Source: Haladaptatus cibarius D43
GTDB lineage: Archaea > Halobacteriota > Halobacteria > Halobacteriales > Haladaptataceae
NCBI RefSeq assembly: GCF_000710615.1
Contig: NZ_JDTH01000002.1
Span: 178,082-242,081, forward strand
Length of the DNA: 64,000 nucleotides
Direction of reading: 5' to 3'
Every line of letters begins with the position of its first letter. Within the stretch, counting starts at the first letter, position 1. Below the pieces are notes generated by a model. That model worked only from the letters and a program-made list of their open reading frames with translations, was not told the origin of the DNA and did no database searches. Shown piece after piece: positions 8,295 to 16,605 of this stretch. Both the position numbers and the translations under genes were made by a program.

Positions 8295-9578
8295 TTACCC
8301 GCCCAACGCCTGATTGATGACCGACGTGTACGACGATTCGCCGATGTTGAACGCGACTTGGTTGTTGACCTGTCCGTCGTGGTCTTGCTGGAACGACTGC
8401 GAGAACTGTTCGGACAACTGTTGGCCGTAGTCGTTGTTCACGAACAGGGTGGAAGCGGATTGTGCGCCGAGTCGTTCGGCCGCGACTTGTGCCATCACTT
8501 GCCCCTGAAGCAGGTCGCTCGGTGCGGTTCGGAAGACGTAGTCGTTGTCCTGCAAGCGCGAGACGGTAATCGCGGTACTGGACGGTGAACAGCCGACGAT
8601 TTCGTTCGGGATGTACACCTCGCTCGAAACCGGGATGTTGTTCCCCGACGATGCCGGGCCGGAGATGGCCGGATAGCCCGCGTTGACGAGCGCGTTCGCA
8701 CCCGAGAGTGCCGGTTGTCTGGATGTTTGCGTGTCTTCGACCTGCGTTTCGACTTGCAGGTCTACGTCGGCCTGATTCACCTGCTGAATCGGGATTCTGG
8801 ACGCTTGAATCATGGGCGTCCCGACGGAGCCGAGGTCGCCGGTTTCCGGAAGCAGGATACCGACTCTGATGGTTCGTCCGGTTCCGCCGGGTGCGTTGTT
8901 CGCGCTCGGCCCGCCCGCGTTGCTCTCGAATCGCCGCGTGTTCACGGTTCTGATGCCGTCCTCGGTCTGCGGCGCGAACTGCCACACGTCGTAAGATGCC
9001 GCGGCGGGGTCGCCGTTCTGATCGAAGTTGGTCGTACTCGATGCTCCTTGGTAGTTGATGTCGTCTCCGTTCGCGGCGGCTTGAACTCCCTCCACAAAGT
9101 TCTGTGGGCCGTACTCCTGCCCGCCGGGGTTAGCGATTCGGCGCATCTGTTCGCGGATGGCCGACCCGGTGTTCTCGCCTGCTGCGGCGTTCGCCAGAAT
9201 CAGGATTGCGACCGAATCGTAGGACTGCGAGGTGAACACGCCCGGTGGTTGGTTGTACTGGTCTTGGAACAGTTGATTGAACGCATCTTGGTTCGGTCCG
9301 GCGGCGGCGGGTGCGGTTCCGGTGACGTTCTGCATGTCGTTGCCGACTTCCTGCGGAAGCGTCGATGACTGTAGGCCGTCCGGAACGAGAACGTCGAGGT
9401 TCTGTCCGGTTGCGTACAGGTCGCGGAACAACTGAATGCCGCTTTGCGGATAGCCGATAATAGTGAGCATATCCGGGCCGCCGTCCTGTTGGAGCGACCC
9501 CATCAGGCCAGCGGTCGTCGCGACACCTACGCCACCCATCCCCCGAAGGTAGGTGCGACGGTCGATTTTGTGTCTCAT
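8295..9578 (-). CDS. LivJ-type substrate-binding protein with swapped halves (circularly permuted), Tat-exported
   Basis: 427 residues. The N terminus carries a Tat motif (RRTYLRG, residues 7-13) but no lipobox Cys, so the product may be released or held by other means. Residues about 36-212 match what is normally the C-terminal half of type I periplasmic-binding proteins (IIGYPQSGIQLF, PDGL, PPGVFTSQSYDSVAILI, INYQGAS, FDQNGDPAAASYDVWQF). A linker follows, then residues 245-427 match the normal N-terminal half (IRVGILLPETGDLGSVG, AISGPASSG, YVFRTAPSDLLQGQ, STLFVNNDYGQQL). The protein ends where the usual hinge crossing would be. It likely feeds the nearby livHMGF importer. Confidence 0.85.
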   Translation of the reverse strand: MRHKIDRRTYLRGMGGVGVATTAGLMGSLQQDGGPDMLTIIGYPQSGIQLFRDLYATGQNLDVLVPDGLQSSTLPQEVGNDMQNVTGTAPAAAGPNQDAFNQLFQDQYNQPPGVFTSQSYDSVAILILANAAAGENTGSAIREQMRRIANPGGQEYGPQNFVEGVQAAANGDDINYQGASSTTNFDQNGDPAAASYDVWQFAPQTEDGIRTVNTRRFESNAGGPSANNAPGGTGRTIRVGILLPETGDLGSVGTPMIQASRIPIQQVNQADVDLQVETQVEDTQTSRQPALSGANALVNAGYPAISGPASSGNNIPVSSEVYIPNEIVGCSPSSTAITVSRLQDNDYVFRTAPSDLLQGQVMAQVAAERLGAQSASTLFVNNDYGQQLSEQFSQSFQQDHDGQVNNQVAFNIGESSYTSVINQALGG

Positions 9579-9613
9579 ACCCGGGGGAACTGTCGTCGTT
9601 CTGCAGGAAAAGT

Positions 9614-9623
9614 CTATTTTAAA
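9614..9623 (-). promoter_or_regulatory. TATA box of the first substrate-binding protein gene
   Basis: TTTAAAATAG on the minus strand lies about 41 bp before ATG 9578, giving an expected leader near 15 nt. The gene therefore has its own promoter and need not be read from the upstream paralogue. Confidence 0.5.
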
Positions 9624-9727
9624 CTATCGTTATAGATTTTGGTCGATTCATCCCTCCGTTACCGATACAACAGGTGTCAGAATCGATGACCGTTTTTACA
9701 GAGCGGCGTCCAGCGGGGAGAACGGAA

Positions 9728-11059
9728 TTAGTTCGAATCCGTCGCTTTGTTGATGACGGAGGTGTAGGAGTTTTCGCCCTTGTTGAACGACACTTTGTTC
9801 AGGATTTCGCCGTCCTGTTCTTCCGTGAATGCCGAGGAGAACTTCTCGGATAACTGCTGGCCGTAGCTGTTGTTCACGAACAGCGTCGAGGCGGTGCTGC
9901 CGCCGAGTCGCTCGGCGGCGACCTGTGCCATAACTTGTCCCTGAAGCAGGTCGCTCGGGGCTGTGCGGAAGACGAAGTCGTTGTCCTCCAAATTCGTCAC
10001 CGTGAGCGCCGTGCTCGACGGCGAACAGCCGACGATGCTCTGTTTGGTGAACACCTGTTTGCTCACCGGGATGAAGTTTCCGGACGAAGCAGGGCCACAG
10101 ATGGCCGGGTAGCCCGCGCTGACGAGTGCGTTCGCACCGGAAAGCGAGGCCTGTTTCGTGGTTTGTGAATCCTCGACTTGCGAGTCAACTGTCACGCTGA
10201 TTCCCGCGTCGTTCACCTGTTGAATCGGCAAGTTCGCCGCCTGAATCATCTGGCTCCCGACGGAACCGAGGTCGCCGGTTTCCGGAAGCAGAATACCGAC
10301 CATGATTTCACGGTCTTGGCCGCCGGGCGAACTGTCCGCCATGTTGCCACCAGCGTCGCCGTCGAAGTTGATGGTATCGACGGTTTCCGAACCCGCATCC
10401 GTATCCGGAGCGAACTTCCACACGTTGTAAGCCGCGGAGGCCGGGTCGCCCTTCTCGTTGAAATCGACCACACTGGATGCGCCCTGATAGTTGATGTCCT
10501 CACCGCGTGCCGCGGCTTCGACCGCTTCCACGAAGTTTTCGGGGCCGAACTCCTGCCCACCGGGGTTGGCGACTCGACGCATCTGGTCGCGTATCTTTTG
10601 ACCATCGTTCGCACCCGCCGCCGCGTTGGCGAGGATGAGGATGGCAACCGCATCGTAGGAGTGTGCGGTAAACACGCCCGGCGCGCTGTCGTATTCGTCG
10701 CGGTACATCTCCGTGAACGCCTCTTGATTCGGCCCGGAGGCGGCCGGAGCGGTTCCGGTGACGTTCTGCATGTCGTTGCTGACCTCCTTCGGGAGGTCAG
10801 CGTCGAGCAGTCCGTCGGGAACGATAATGTCGTGGCTTCCGTCGGTGTTTTTGTAATAGTCGCGGAACAGTTGGATACCGCTTTGCGGGTAGCCGATAAC
10901 GTTGATAACGTCCGGGCCACCACCGTTTCCGCCGCCATTTCCGTCTCCATTGCCATCACCATCTCCAGCGCCGCCACCGCCGATACAGCCCGCAAGACTG
11001 GCGATTCCAGCGGTTCCGACACCTTTCAAAACGTCACGTCGTTCGATACCATATCTCAT
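9728..11059 (-). CDS. LivJ-type substrate-binding lipoprotein with swapped halves (circularly permuted)
   Basis: 443 residues, a paralogue of the neighbour with the same swapped order: normal C-half at about 50-220, linker, then normal N-half at 251-443. It starts with a Tat motif (RRDVLKG, residues 7-13) and lipobox LAGC (Cys 25), then a Gly/Asp/Asn-rich spacer, so it is a membrane-anchored lipoprotein on the outer face. ATG 11059 is preferred over ATG 11083 because the TATA box at 11086-11094 is about 31 bp away. It probably delivers amino acids or related ligands to LivHMGF. Confidence 0.88.
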   Translation of the reverse strand: MRYGIERRDVLKGVGTAGIASLAGCIGGGGAGDGDGNGDGNGGGNGGGPDVINVIGYPQSGIQLFRDYYKNTDGSHDIIVPDGLLDADLPKEVSNDMQNVTGTAPAASGPNQEAFTEMYRDEYDSAPGVFTAHSYDAVAILILANAAAGANDGQKIRDQMRRVANPGGQEFGPENFVEAVEAAARGEDINYQGASSVVDFNEKGDPASAAYNVWKFAPDTDAGSETVDTINFDGDAGGNMADSSPGGQDREIMVGILLPETGDLGSVGSQMIQAANLPIQQVNDAGISVTVDSQVEDSQTTKQASLSGANALVSAGYPAICGPASSGNFIPVSKQVFTKQSIVGCSPSSTALTVTNLEDNDFVFRTAPSDLLQGQVMAQVAAERLGGSTASTLFVNNSYGQQLSEKFSSAFTEEQDGEILNKVSFNKGENSYTSVINKATDSN

Positions 11060-11085
11060 GGATAGAGATGGGTATCGACTCATGG

Positions 11086-11094
11086 AATATAAAA
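11086..11094 (-). promoter_or_regulatory. TATA box of the second substrate-binding protein gene
   Basis: TTTTATATT on the minus strand is about 31 bp before ATG 11059, which fits a leaderless or nearly leaderless transcript and excludes the start at 11083. Confidence 0.6.
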
Positions 11095-11160
11095 CTACCT
11101 TTCGAGATTTTTAAAATTCGGCTCGATAGACGCTATTTGCAGAAGATGTCGCCGAGCTAT

Positions 11161-11724
11161 CTAGTATTCGCGGCAGTCGGTACAGACCAGTTGGCCGTTG
11201 ACGTTCGCTAGTTCCCGCGTGAGTTTGCCACAGACCTCACAGATGCTTTGCCCTTCGTATTCGGTGTCGCCGCCGTTCGTTTCCATCGTTCCGACGAGTT
11301 CGGCGTCGCTCACCTCCGGTTCGGGAGAGGACGTAATGCTCGACGGCGATGCCGAGGCAGAAATCACGTCCCGTTCGGTGAGCAGGCCGACCATCTCGTC
11401 GTCGCGGGTGACGACGAGCCGTCTGATTCCCTGTTGTGCCATTACCCCCGCGGCGTCGGCGAGACTGCGGTCTGCCCGCATCGAGACGACAGGACTCGTC
11501 ATCGCGTCGGCGACGGTGGTTTCGGTAGCATCTCTTTCGTCTGCGACGAGGCCGACGACGTCCGATTCGGTCATGATTCCCACCGGTTCGCGTCCCCGAA
11601 GGACGACGACGCTCCCCACGCCTTCCGTCTGCATGAGTTGTACTGCGCCGAGAACGGAGTCAGATTCACTGACCCCCACGTATTCGCGGGTCATCATATC
11701 CCGGATTGTGACTTCAGCGTCCAT
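11161..11724 (-). CDS. CBS-pair protein with C-terminal zinc ribbon
   Basis: 187 residues. Two CBS motifs occupy about 5-60 and 68-123 (IRDMMTREYVGV..., VADAMTSPVVSM...), a pair that usually binds adenine nucleotides. A Ser/Pro-rich linker follows, then a zinc ribbon with two Cys pairs (CEVCG and CTDC, about 163-185). The role is probably regulatory, through nucleotide sensing. It is monocistronic, upstream of the binding-protein genes. Confidence 0.85.
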   Translation of the reverse strand: MDAEVTIRDMMTREYVGVSESDSVLGAVQLMQTEGVGSVVVLRGREPVGIMTESDVVGLVADERDATETTVADAMTSPVVSMRADRSLADAAGVMAQQGIRRLVVTRDDEMVGLLTERDVISASASPSSITSSPEPEVSDAELVGTMETNGGDTEYEGQSICEVCGKLTRELANVNGQLVCTDCREY

Positions 11725-11821
11725 ATGTGAACGTTTGACACAACTATGCTAAAAGCTATCCCCGGCACCTTTATTCCCGTCTCCCGCGAATATCTACGGT
11801 CTGCCGCCAGAGTCCAGTTCG

Positions 11822-12580
11822 TTACTGGAACTCCACGTTACTGCCGTCCGCGCGACACGTTTCGAGCGCGTGCTTTGCCGCCATTCCGGCATCCTGCGGA
11901 ACGCGACCGTTGCCGACGCCAACTTTCAGTTCGACTTCCACCGTGTCCCGAACGTGTCGAATGGCGTCTTCGTATTCGGCCTCGTCCAATTCCGGGCAAA
12001 CCGCGATGACGTTGTCGCCGCCGACGAAGAAAGAGAGGGAATCGTGGGCTTCGCGCATGTACCTCATCAGTTCCGCATAGCCCTGCTCGATGTGAATGAA
12101 CGAGTCGAAGGCGTTCACTTCGTCGGTGAAGTTGCCGGTCATGTCGTTCACGTCGAAATGCGCGATTTGGATGTCGTCGTCGGTTCGGAACTCCTCGTCA
12201 ATTGTCCGTCCGCGAAGGATTTCCCGACGTGACTTGTCCTGTGCGCTTCCCGCGTCCTGCAACTGTTCGGTTGCGTCGGCGAGCGCCTGCACTGGGCTGG
12301 TTCCGGTGGCGACACCGAGGCTGACCGTCACCGGGTAGCGGTTTCCGACCGATTCTTGTACGAGCGCGTGGTCGTCCATCGACAGGCCGTTGGTCACCGC
12401 AATCATGTTGTCGAACCGGGTGAAAAAGACGTAACCCTGCCGATTGCCGATGAGTTGCGAGAGGTCGGCGTACAGACGCGATTGGAGCGTCTGGAGGTCT
12501 ACTTCCCGGCGCGGTTCCGGCGTCACGGTCCACGGACCGTAGTTGTCGATTTGAACCAACGTAATCTGGGCGTTCGTCAC
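11822..12580 (-). CDS. gch3: GTP cyclohydrolase III
   Basis: 252 residues, the normal length. The enzyme converts GTP to 2-amino-5-formylamino-6-ribosylamino-4(3H)-pyrimidinone phosphate, the first archaeal step toward riboflavin and F420. It has two cyclase-like subdomains; visible family regions are TLVQIDNYGPWTVTPEPRRE at the start, GYVFFTRFDNMIAVTNG, VTVSLGVATG, and SFFVGGDNVIAVCP with KVGVGNGR in the second half. It stands alone. Confidence 0.92.
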   Translation of the reverse strand: MTNAQITLVQIDNYGPWTVTPEPRREVDLQTLQSRLYADLSQLIGNRQGYVFFTRFDNMIAVTNGLSMDDHALVQESVGNRYPVTVSLGVATGTSPVQALADATEQLQDAGSAQDKSRREILRGRTIDEEFRTDDDIQIAHFDVNDMTGNFTDEVNAFDSFIHIEQGYAELMRYMREAHDSLSFFVGGDNVIAVCPELDEAEYEDAIRHVRDTVEVELKVGVGNGRVPQDAGMAAKHALETCRADGSNVEFQ

Positions 12581-12814
12581 TGTTGGCTGTGGGTTTGACG
12601 TACTGGCCTATAAGTTGTCCTAATCGTGATTTGCGTCTCAGAAATGAGAACCGTTAGTGATACCTTATCGAGTAGTATCTACAACTACATTAACATTTAT
12701 ATATATGAGTAAAAAGAGGATTGCAAGCAAGGACAGGGTCAACACGGTCAGCAATCCATTCCAACCTAGTGTATTATCGAGAATTTATTTATATTAAATA
12801 AATAAGTTCATAAA
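12581..12814. other. AT-rich intergenic segment
   Basis: This 234-bp stretch is far richer in A and T than its surroundings, with runs such as TTTATATATATG near 12697 and TTATTTATATTAAATAAATAA just before 12815. It holds the promoters of the flanking divergent genes. A 30-codon frame (ATG near 12705) shows no recognisable feature and is not called. Confidence 0.5.
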
Positions 12815-13465
12815 ATGCAGCCACTAGAATCCCTTGCTTGCCCAACAGCCGGGCCGATACCTGCGCTGGGAACGTTGCTGCTCTACGTCGGTAGTGCTAT
12901 TCTACTGTATTCGATTTCAATTGTAGCATCGTTTTCAACTGGTGTGTTTCTCACGGAAGTTGGATTTTTAAATCGAGTTAGTGGACAGAGGTCTAGTTCA
13001 GAACTGAACGACAGTGAACCGACCATATTTGACTGGTCTCGCCAGTTCGAAATGGTAATTCTGTACGGTGGTGGTGCTATATCACTCCAAACCGTATACG
13101 GATTTACGTGTCCTGTAGACAGTTCTATTCCAATACTAACCCACGTTTTACAGAACGTCAGTTTTCAAATCGGATTGTTGGTTCTACTGGTCACGCTGTT
13201 GCTTCACGGGGGCGTGAGTCACCTCTCAAATCGCTTTGATTTTATCGAACGTTACCAGCAGCATATGAAAGGAGTGCTACTGATTTTGGTTATCGCATTT
13301 TCGGTGTATCAAGCTCCTTTTTCTTTATTCACACTTTTCCTGTTCTTTGTGGCAATCACCGTCAAGTTGGTTCAAACAGATTCGTGGTCCATCCGGATTT
13401 TGATGGCTTTCTGCTGGCTCTACCTACTAATTGGCTTCGTGCTGGCTGTCCTCTATATTTTCTAA
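12815..13465 (+). CDS. Polytopic membrane protein of unknown function
   Basis: 216 residues with about six hydrophobic segments (near 19-48, 70-90, 105-130, 152-170, 172-190 and 193-215) and no recognised motif. The gene and its upstream region are clearly more AT-rich than neighbouring genes and use rarer haloarchaeal codons, so it may be an acquired gene. A strong TATA-like run lies directly upstream. It ends 61 bp before udk. Confidence 0.6.
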   Translation: MQPLESLACPTAGPIPALGTLLLYVGSAILLYSISIVASFSTGVFLTEVGFLNRVSGQRSSSELNDSEPTIFDWSRQFEMVILYGGGAISLQTVYGFTCPVDSSIPILTHVLQNVSFQIGLLVLLVTLLLHGGVSHLSNRFDFIERYQQHMKGVLLILVIAFSVYQAPFSLFTLFLFFVAITVKLVQTDSWSIRILMAFCWLYLLIGFVLAVLYIF

Positions 13466-13526
13466 CCATATGAATCGCCCGGTGAATTTCGAGAGATTCA
13501 AACATCCGTTCCACCTGTTCCCCACA

Positions 13527-14279
13527 ATGACCATTCCGTCGTTCGTTATCGGCATCGCCGGGGGAACCGGTGCGGGAAAAACCACCGTTGCCCGCGAGGT
13601 AACCGAGGACGTGAGCGACTCCGTCACTCGCATTCCGATGGACAACTACTACGAAGACCTCTCACACCTCAATTTCGAGGAGCGCGCGGAAGTCAACTAC
13701 GACCACCCCTCGGCGTTCGAGTGGGAACTGCTCCGCGACCATCTCGATGAACTCCTCTCCGGTCAGACCATCGAGATGCCCCAGTACGATTTCACGATTC
13801 ACAACCGGAAAGAAGAACGCGTCACGGTCGAACCGACCGACGTGGTGATTCTCGAAGGGATTCTCGCCCTCTACGATTCGGAAATCAACGAGATGCTGGA
13901 TTTGCAAGTGTACGTCGAAACCGACGCCGACGTTCGCATCCTCCGGCGAATCGAGCGCGACGTGGTAGACCGCGAGCGCGACCTCGAAGGCGTCATGAAC
14001 CAATATCTCTCGACGGTGAAACCGATGCACGAGCAGTTCGTCGAACCGACGAAAAAGCACGCCGACCTCATCATTCCGGAAGGTGCGAATCGCGTCGCCG
14101 TCAACCTGCTTGAGGAGAAAGTACAGGCAGAAGCCAGAAGCCATCCGACGTGGAACGTAGACGAGGAACTGAACCTTTCTGACGACCACGCAGACAGGGA
14201 TAGCCGACGCGTGCCGCAGACTGCCGCGACATCCGACGGTAGCGGAGAACGGTGGCACTCGGCGGAAAATCGAGAGTAG
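13527..14279 (+). CDS. udk: Uridine kinase
   Basis: 250 residues. It phosphorylates uridine and cytidine with ATP or GTP in pyrimidine salvage. The P-loop GIAGGTGAGKTTVA is at about 9-22, followed by the uridine-kinase signatures MDNYYEDL, NYDHPSAFEW, and the IVLEGILALYD-like strand. ATG 13527 gives the standard N terminus (MTIPSFVIGIAGG); in-frame ATGs upstream (13470) would add an atypical extension. The last 40 residues are a charged haloarchaeal tail. Confidence 0.92.
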   Translation: MTIPSFVIGIAGGTGAGKTTVAREVTEDVSDSVTRIPMDNYYEDLSHLNFEERAEVNYDHPSAFEWELLRDHLDELLSGQTIEMPQYDFTIHNRKEERVTVEPTDVVILEGILALYDSEINEMLDLQVYVETDADVRILRRIERDVVDRERDLEGVMNQYLSTVKPMHEQFVEPTKKHADLIIPEGANRVAVNLLEEKVQAEARSHPTWNVDEELNLSDDHADRDSRRVPQTAATSDGSGERWHSAENRE

Positions 14280-14307
14280 GTAGGGTTAGTCCGCTGATTC
14301 GCGGTTC

Positions 14308-14628
14308 TCAGGCTCGTTTCTTTTCCGGGTTTTCGCCGACCGGGTGGTAGTCCCAGAAGCCACCGGAACGCATTGCGGCACCGACGCCGCGGTGGAAATT
14401 CACAATCGTCTCGTACTCTGCCGGTTCGACGTGCTCGAAGATGTCGGCGACGCTCACGACGCTCTTGTAGTTGATGCGAATCGGTTCGTCTGCGTGTTCC
14501 TCGGCGAATTCCTCGCTGGAAAGCGGGAAATCCTCGTCTTCGTCCAGTTTCTTTGCGAGGATTGCGAGTCCGTACTTCCGTCCGCCCTCGCTCCCTTCCT
14601 CGCCGTCTGGGTCGTGGGGCCAGTCCAT
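14308..14628 (-). CDS. Conserved small haloarchaeal protein (DUF5785-like)
   Basis: 106 residues, acidic and soluble. The N terminus (MDWPHDPDGEEGSEGGRKYG) and the C-terminal GGFWDYHPVG resemble the haloarchaeal DUF5785 family as I remember it. No function is known to me. It is convergent with udk, 28 bp away. Confidence 0.7.
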   Translation of the reverse strand: MDWPHDPDGEEGSEGGRKYGLAILAKKLDEDEDFPLSSEEFAEEHADEPIRINYKSVVSVADIFEHVEPAEYETIVNFHRGVGAAMRSGGFWDYHPVGENPEKKRA

Positions 14629-14688
14629 GTTCGCACGTCAGTCCGGGGGGACGAAAAGGATTCCCTTCCGTCGTCAGCTCGCGGGTAT

Positions 14689-15347
14689 CTATACACGACT
14701 GTCGTTCGACGACGACTGCCCACTTTTTACGAGACTGCGATGGTCACGGCGAAGTCGCTCCGAGATGGCCTGATGGGACACCCCAATTCGTCCGCGAGGT
14801 CTTCCGTGGTTGCGTTCCGTGGAATGTCGTAGTAACCGCGGTCGATTGCGGTTTGGAGCGTTTCGTACTGCTGTGTCGTGAGTCCCCGCGAATTTTCGGT
14901 CAGCGTCGTCTGCTCGTGAACGTTTTGGATTTCGACGGGGTATCCGGCATCGCGGCACGATTCGTAGACGGAAGAAAGCGCGTCTCGGTCACCAGATTGG
15001 ATTCGAAACCGCCACTCGCTGTTCGCCGCATGCGCGGCGAGAACTGTCGTATCACTTTCCGCCAGCAGATGAACAATTTTTCGACCGGTTTCACACCAGT
15101 TCATCCAGAACAGTCCGCGGTTGCCACGAGTCGTAAGAAGGGTAACATCGGTAACAGAGGGGTCGGTTTCCAACGCCGACTGAAGAACTGCAATATCCGA
15201 CGCAGTCGCCTGCATCTGCGGCATAACGTGTTCGGCATCGTGTGCGACGACTCCCACGATTTCGAATCTGGCTCCGGGGATTCGGGAGAACGCTTCGCGG
15301 AGCGCAAATTCGCTCGCCGGGAGTGCAATTTCGGCAATCGTACTCAC
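14689..15347 (-). pseudogene. Bat-type HTH transcriptional regulator, frameshifted at the C-terminal HTH
   Basis: From GTG 15347 the frame reads MSTIAEIALPASEF-like sequence, the typical N terminus of haloarchaeal Bat-family regulators, through about 185 residues to the HTH (LTTQQYETLQTAIDRGYY, then ATTEDLADELG). At 14781-14784 (four Cs on the plus strand) the reading shifts: one frame continues as nonsense to a stop at 14727, while the other carries the expected rest of the HTH (VSHQAISERLRR) and stops at 14689. One missing G restores a full protein of about 219 residues. It is either a real mutation or a sequencing slip. Confidence 0.8.
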
Positions 15348-15528
15348 CCGAAGGAAATGAAAGAGAACCCAATTCCCTTTTCTGCTTGCCAAATCATGTA
15401 CGTTTAAATCGGACCGTCTATTTCGGTCGGAATAGTTCGAGAGAATTGCACTTTAGTAGGTGTATAATTAACTCCGTAGAACGGCGAGAACGGGTCATGG
15501 TGCCGCACGCGAGGGGGATTTGAGAAAC

Positions 15529-16605
15529 ATGTCAGGCGCGTCATCGGGTGGATTTATTCACGGTGCACTCATCGGTGGTGGACTGGTCTTTTTCGTCGCT
15601 GGGATGATTATCGTTGCGGGGATTCCCGGAATCCTCGGGTCGTCAACGGGCGGAATGGACGACGGGACGACATCCGCACCGACGGAAACACAAACCAATA
15701 CACAGCCGACCGAAACCACCGGAGAGCAGTCAACGACTGAATCAGCACAGTCCACGACCCAGCAACCGCAAACGACGCAAACCACGACACCGCCAACGAC
15801 ACAGACGACTACAGCAGAGCCAGCCGAGGAAACCGTGCGTTACCGCGTCAACGTCGGTGGCCAGCGAATTGCGATGTCTGATGGCGGTCCCGACTGGGAA
15901 CAGGACTCCGAACAGCGCCCATCACGGTTCGGAAACGCACGCGAAAGCGGCAGTCACACGAACACGACGAGCGACCGAATCGCAACGACGCCGTCCGTCC
16001 CCAGCGGAGCGCCCGAAGCGGTCTTCCAGAGCAGGCGATACGACGCAGACAATCCGAACGACTTCAGCGACAACACGGAAATGCAGTATCGGTTCCCGGT
16101 CGAGGATGGCAGATACGTCGTCCGTCTCTACTTCGTGGAGTCGTACTTCGGTAACTCCGGTTGGAACGATTACGACGAGAAAGGGCCGCGAAAATTCGAC
16201 GTCGAAATCGAAGGGGAGCGGGTTCTCGACGATTACGACATGTACGAAGAACTCGGCCACGACAGAGGGACGATGAAATCGTTCGCCGTAGAACCGGACG
16301 ACGGCGCGATTGACGTGCGCTTCCTCCACGAAATCGAAGACCCGATGCTTTCGGGTATCGAGGTCGTTCGCGTGGGTGGGAACGGAAACGCACAGAACGA
16401 TAGAACCAGCGATTGGAACGACAACGAAGACGATTGGAGAGACGACAACGATGGTCGGGATACTGGCGAAGACGAAAACAACTGGTGGGACGACGCGAAT
16501 GATGACGAAGATAATTCTGCGTGGGACGGCTGGAACGAGATTTCGAGTCCGGATTCTGCGCTCGCGCTCGCTCACCGATTCCACTCTCGAAGCACCGACT
16601 CGTGA
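15529..16605 (+). CDS. Membrane-anchored surface protein with malectin-like domain
   Basis: 358 residues. An N-terminal membrane segment (about 8-35) is followed by a long Thr/Gln/Pro stalk (40-105), a globular part and an acidic Asn/Asp/Trp-rich tail. Residues about 108-290 resemble a malectin-like carbohydrate-binding domain: VRYRVNVGGQ, a paired FQSRRYD, YVVRLYFVESYF, FDVEIEGERVLDDYD and the closing LSGIEVVRVG. It probably binds sugars outside the cell. ATG 15529 has GGGGGA just upstream. The 3' end overlaps the convergent CoA-transferase gene by 34 bp. Confidence 0.75.
   Translation: MSGASSGGFIHGALIGGGLVFFVAGMIIVAGIPGILGSSTGGMDDGTTSAPTETQTNTQPTETTGEQSTTESAQSTTQQPQTTQTTTPPTTQTTTAEPAEETVRYRVNVGGQRIAMSDGGPDWEQDSEQRPSRFGNARESGSHTNTTSDRIATTPSVPSGAPEAVFQSRRYDADNPNDFSDNTEMQYRFPVEDGRYVVRLYFVESYFGNSGWNDYDEKGPRKFDVEIEGERVLDDYDMYEELGHDRGTMKSFAVEPDDGAIDVRFLHEIEDPMLSGIEVVRVGGNGNAQNDRTSDWNDNEDDWRDDNDGRDTGEDENNWWDDANDDEDNSAWDGWNEISSPDSALALAHRFHSRSTDS

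Noticed and set aside
8295-11059. Fusion of two partial binding proteins or an assembly error
   Set aside because: Each half occurs once per protein, total length equals a normal LivJ, and both paralogues have the same order in unbroken frames.
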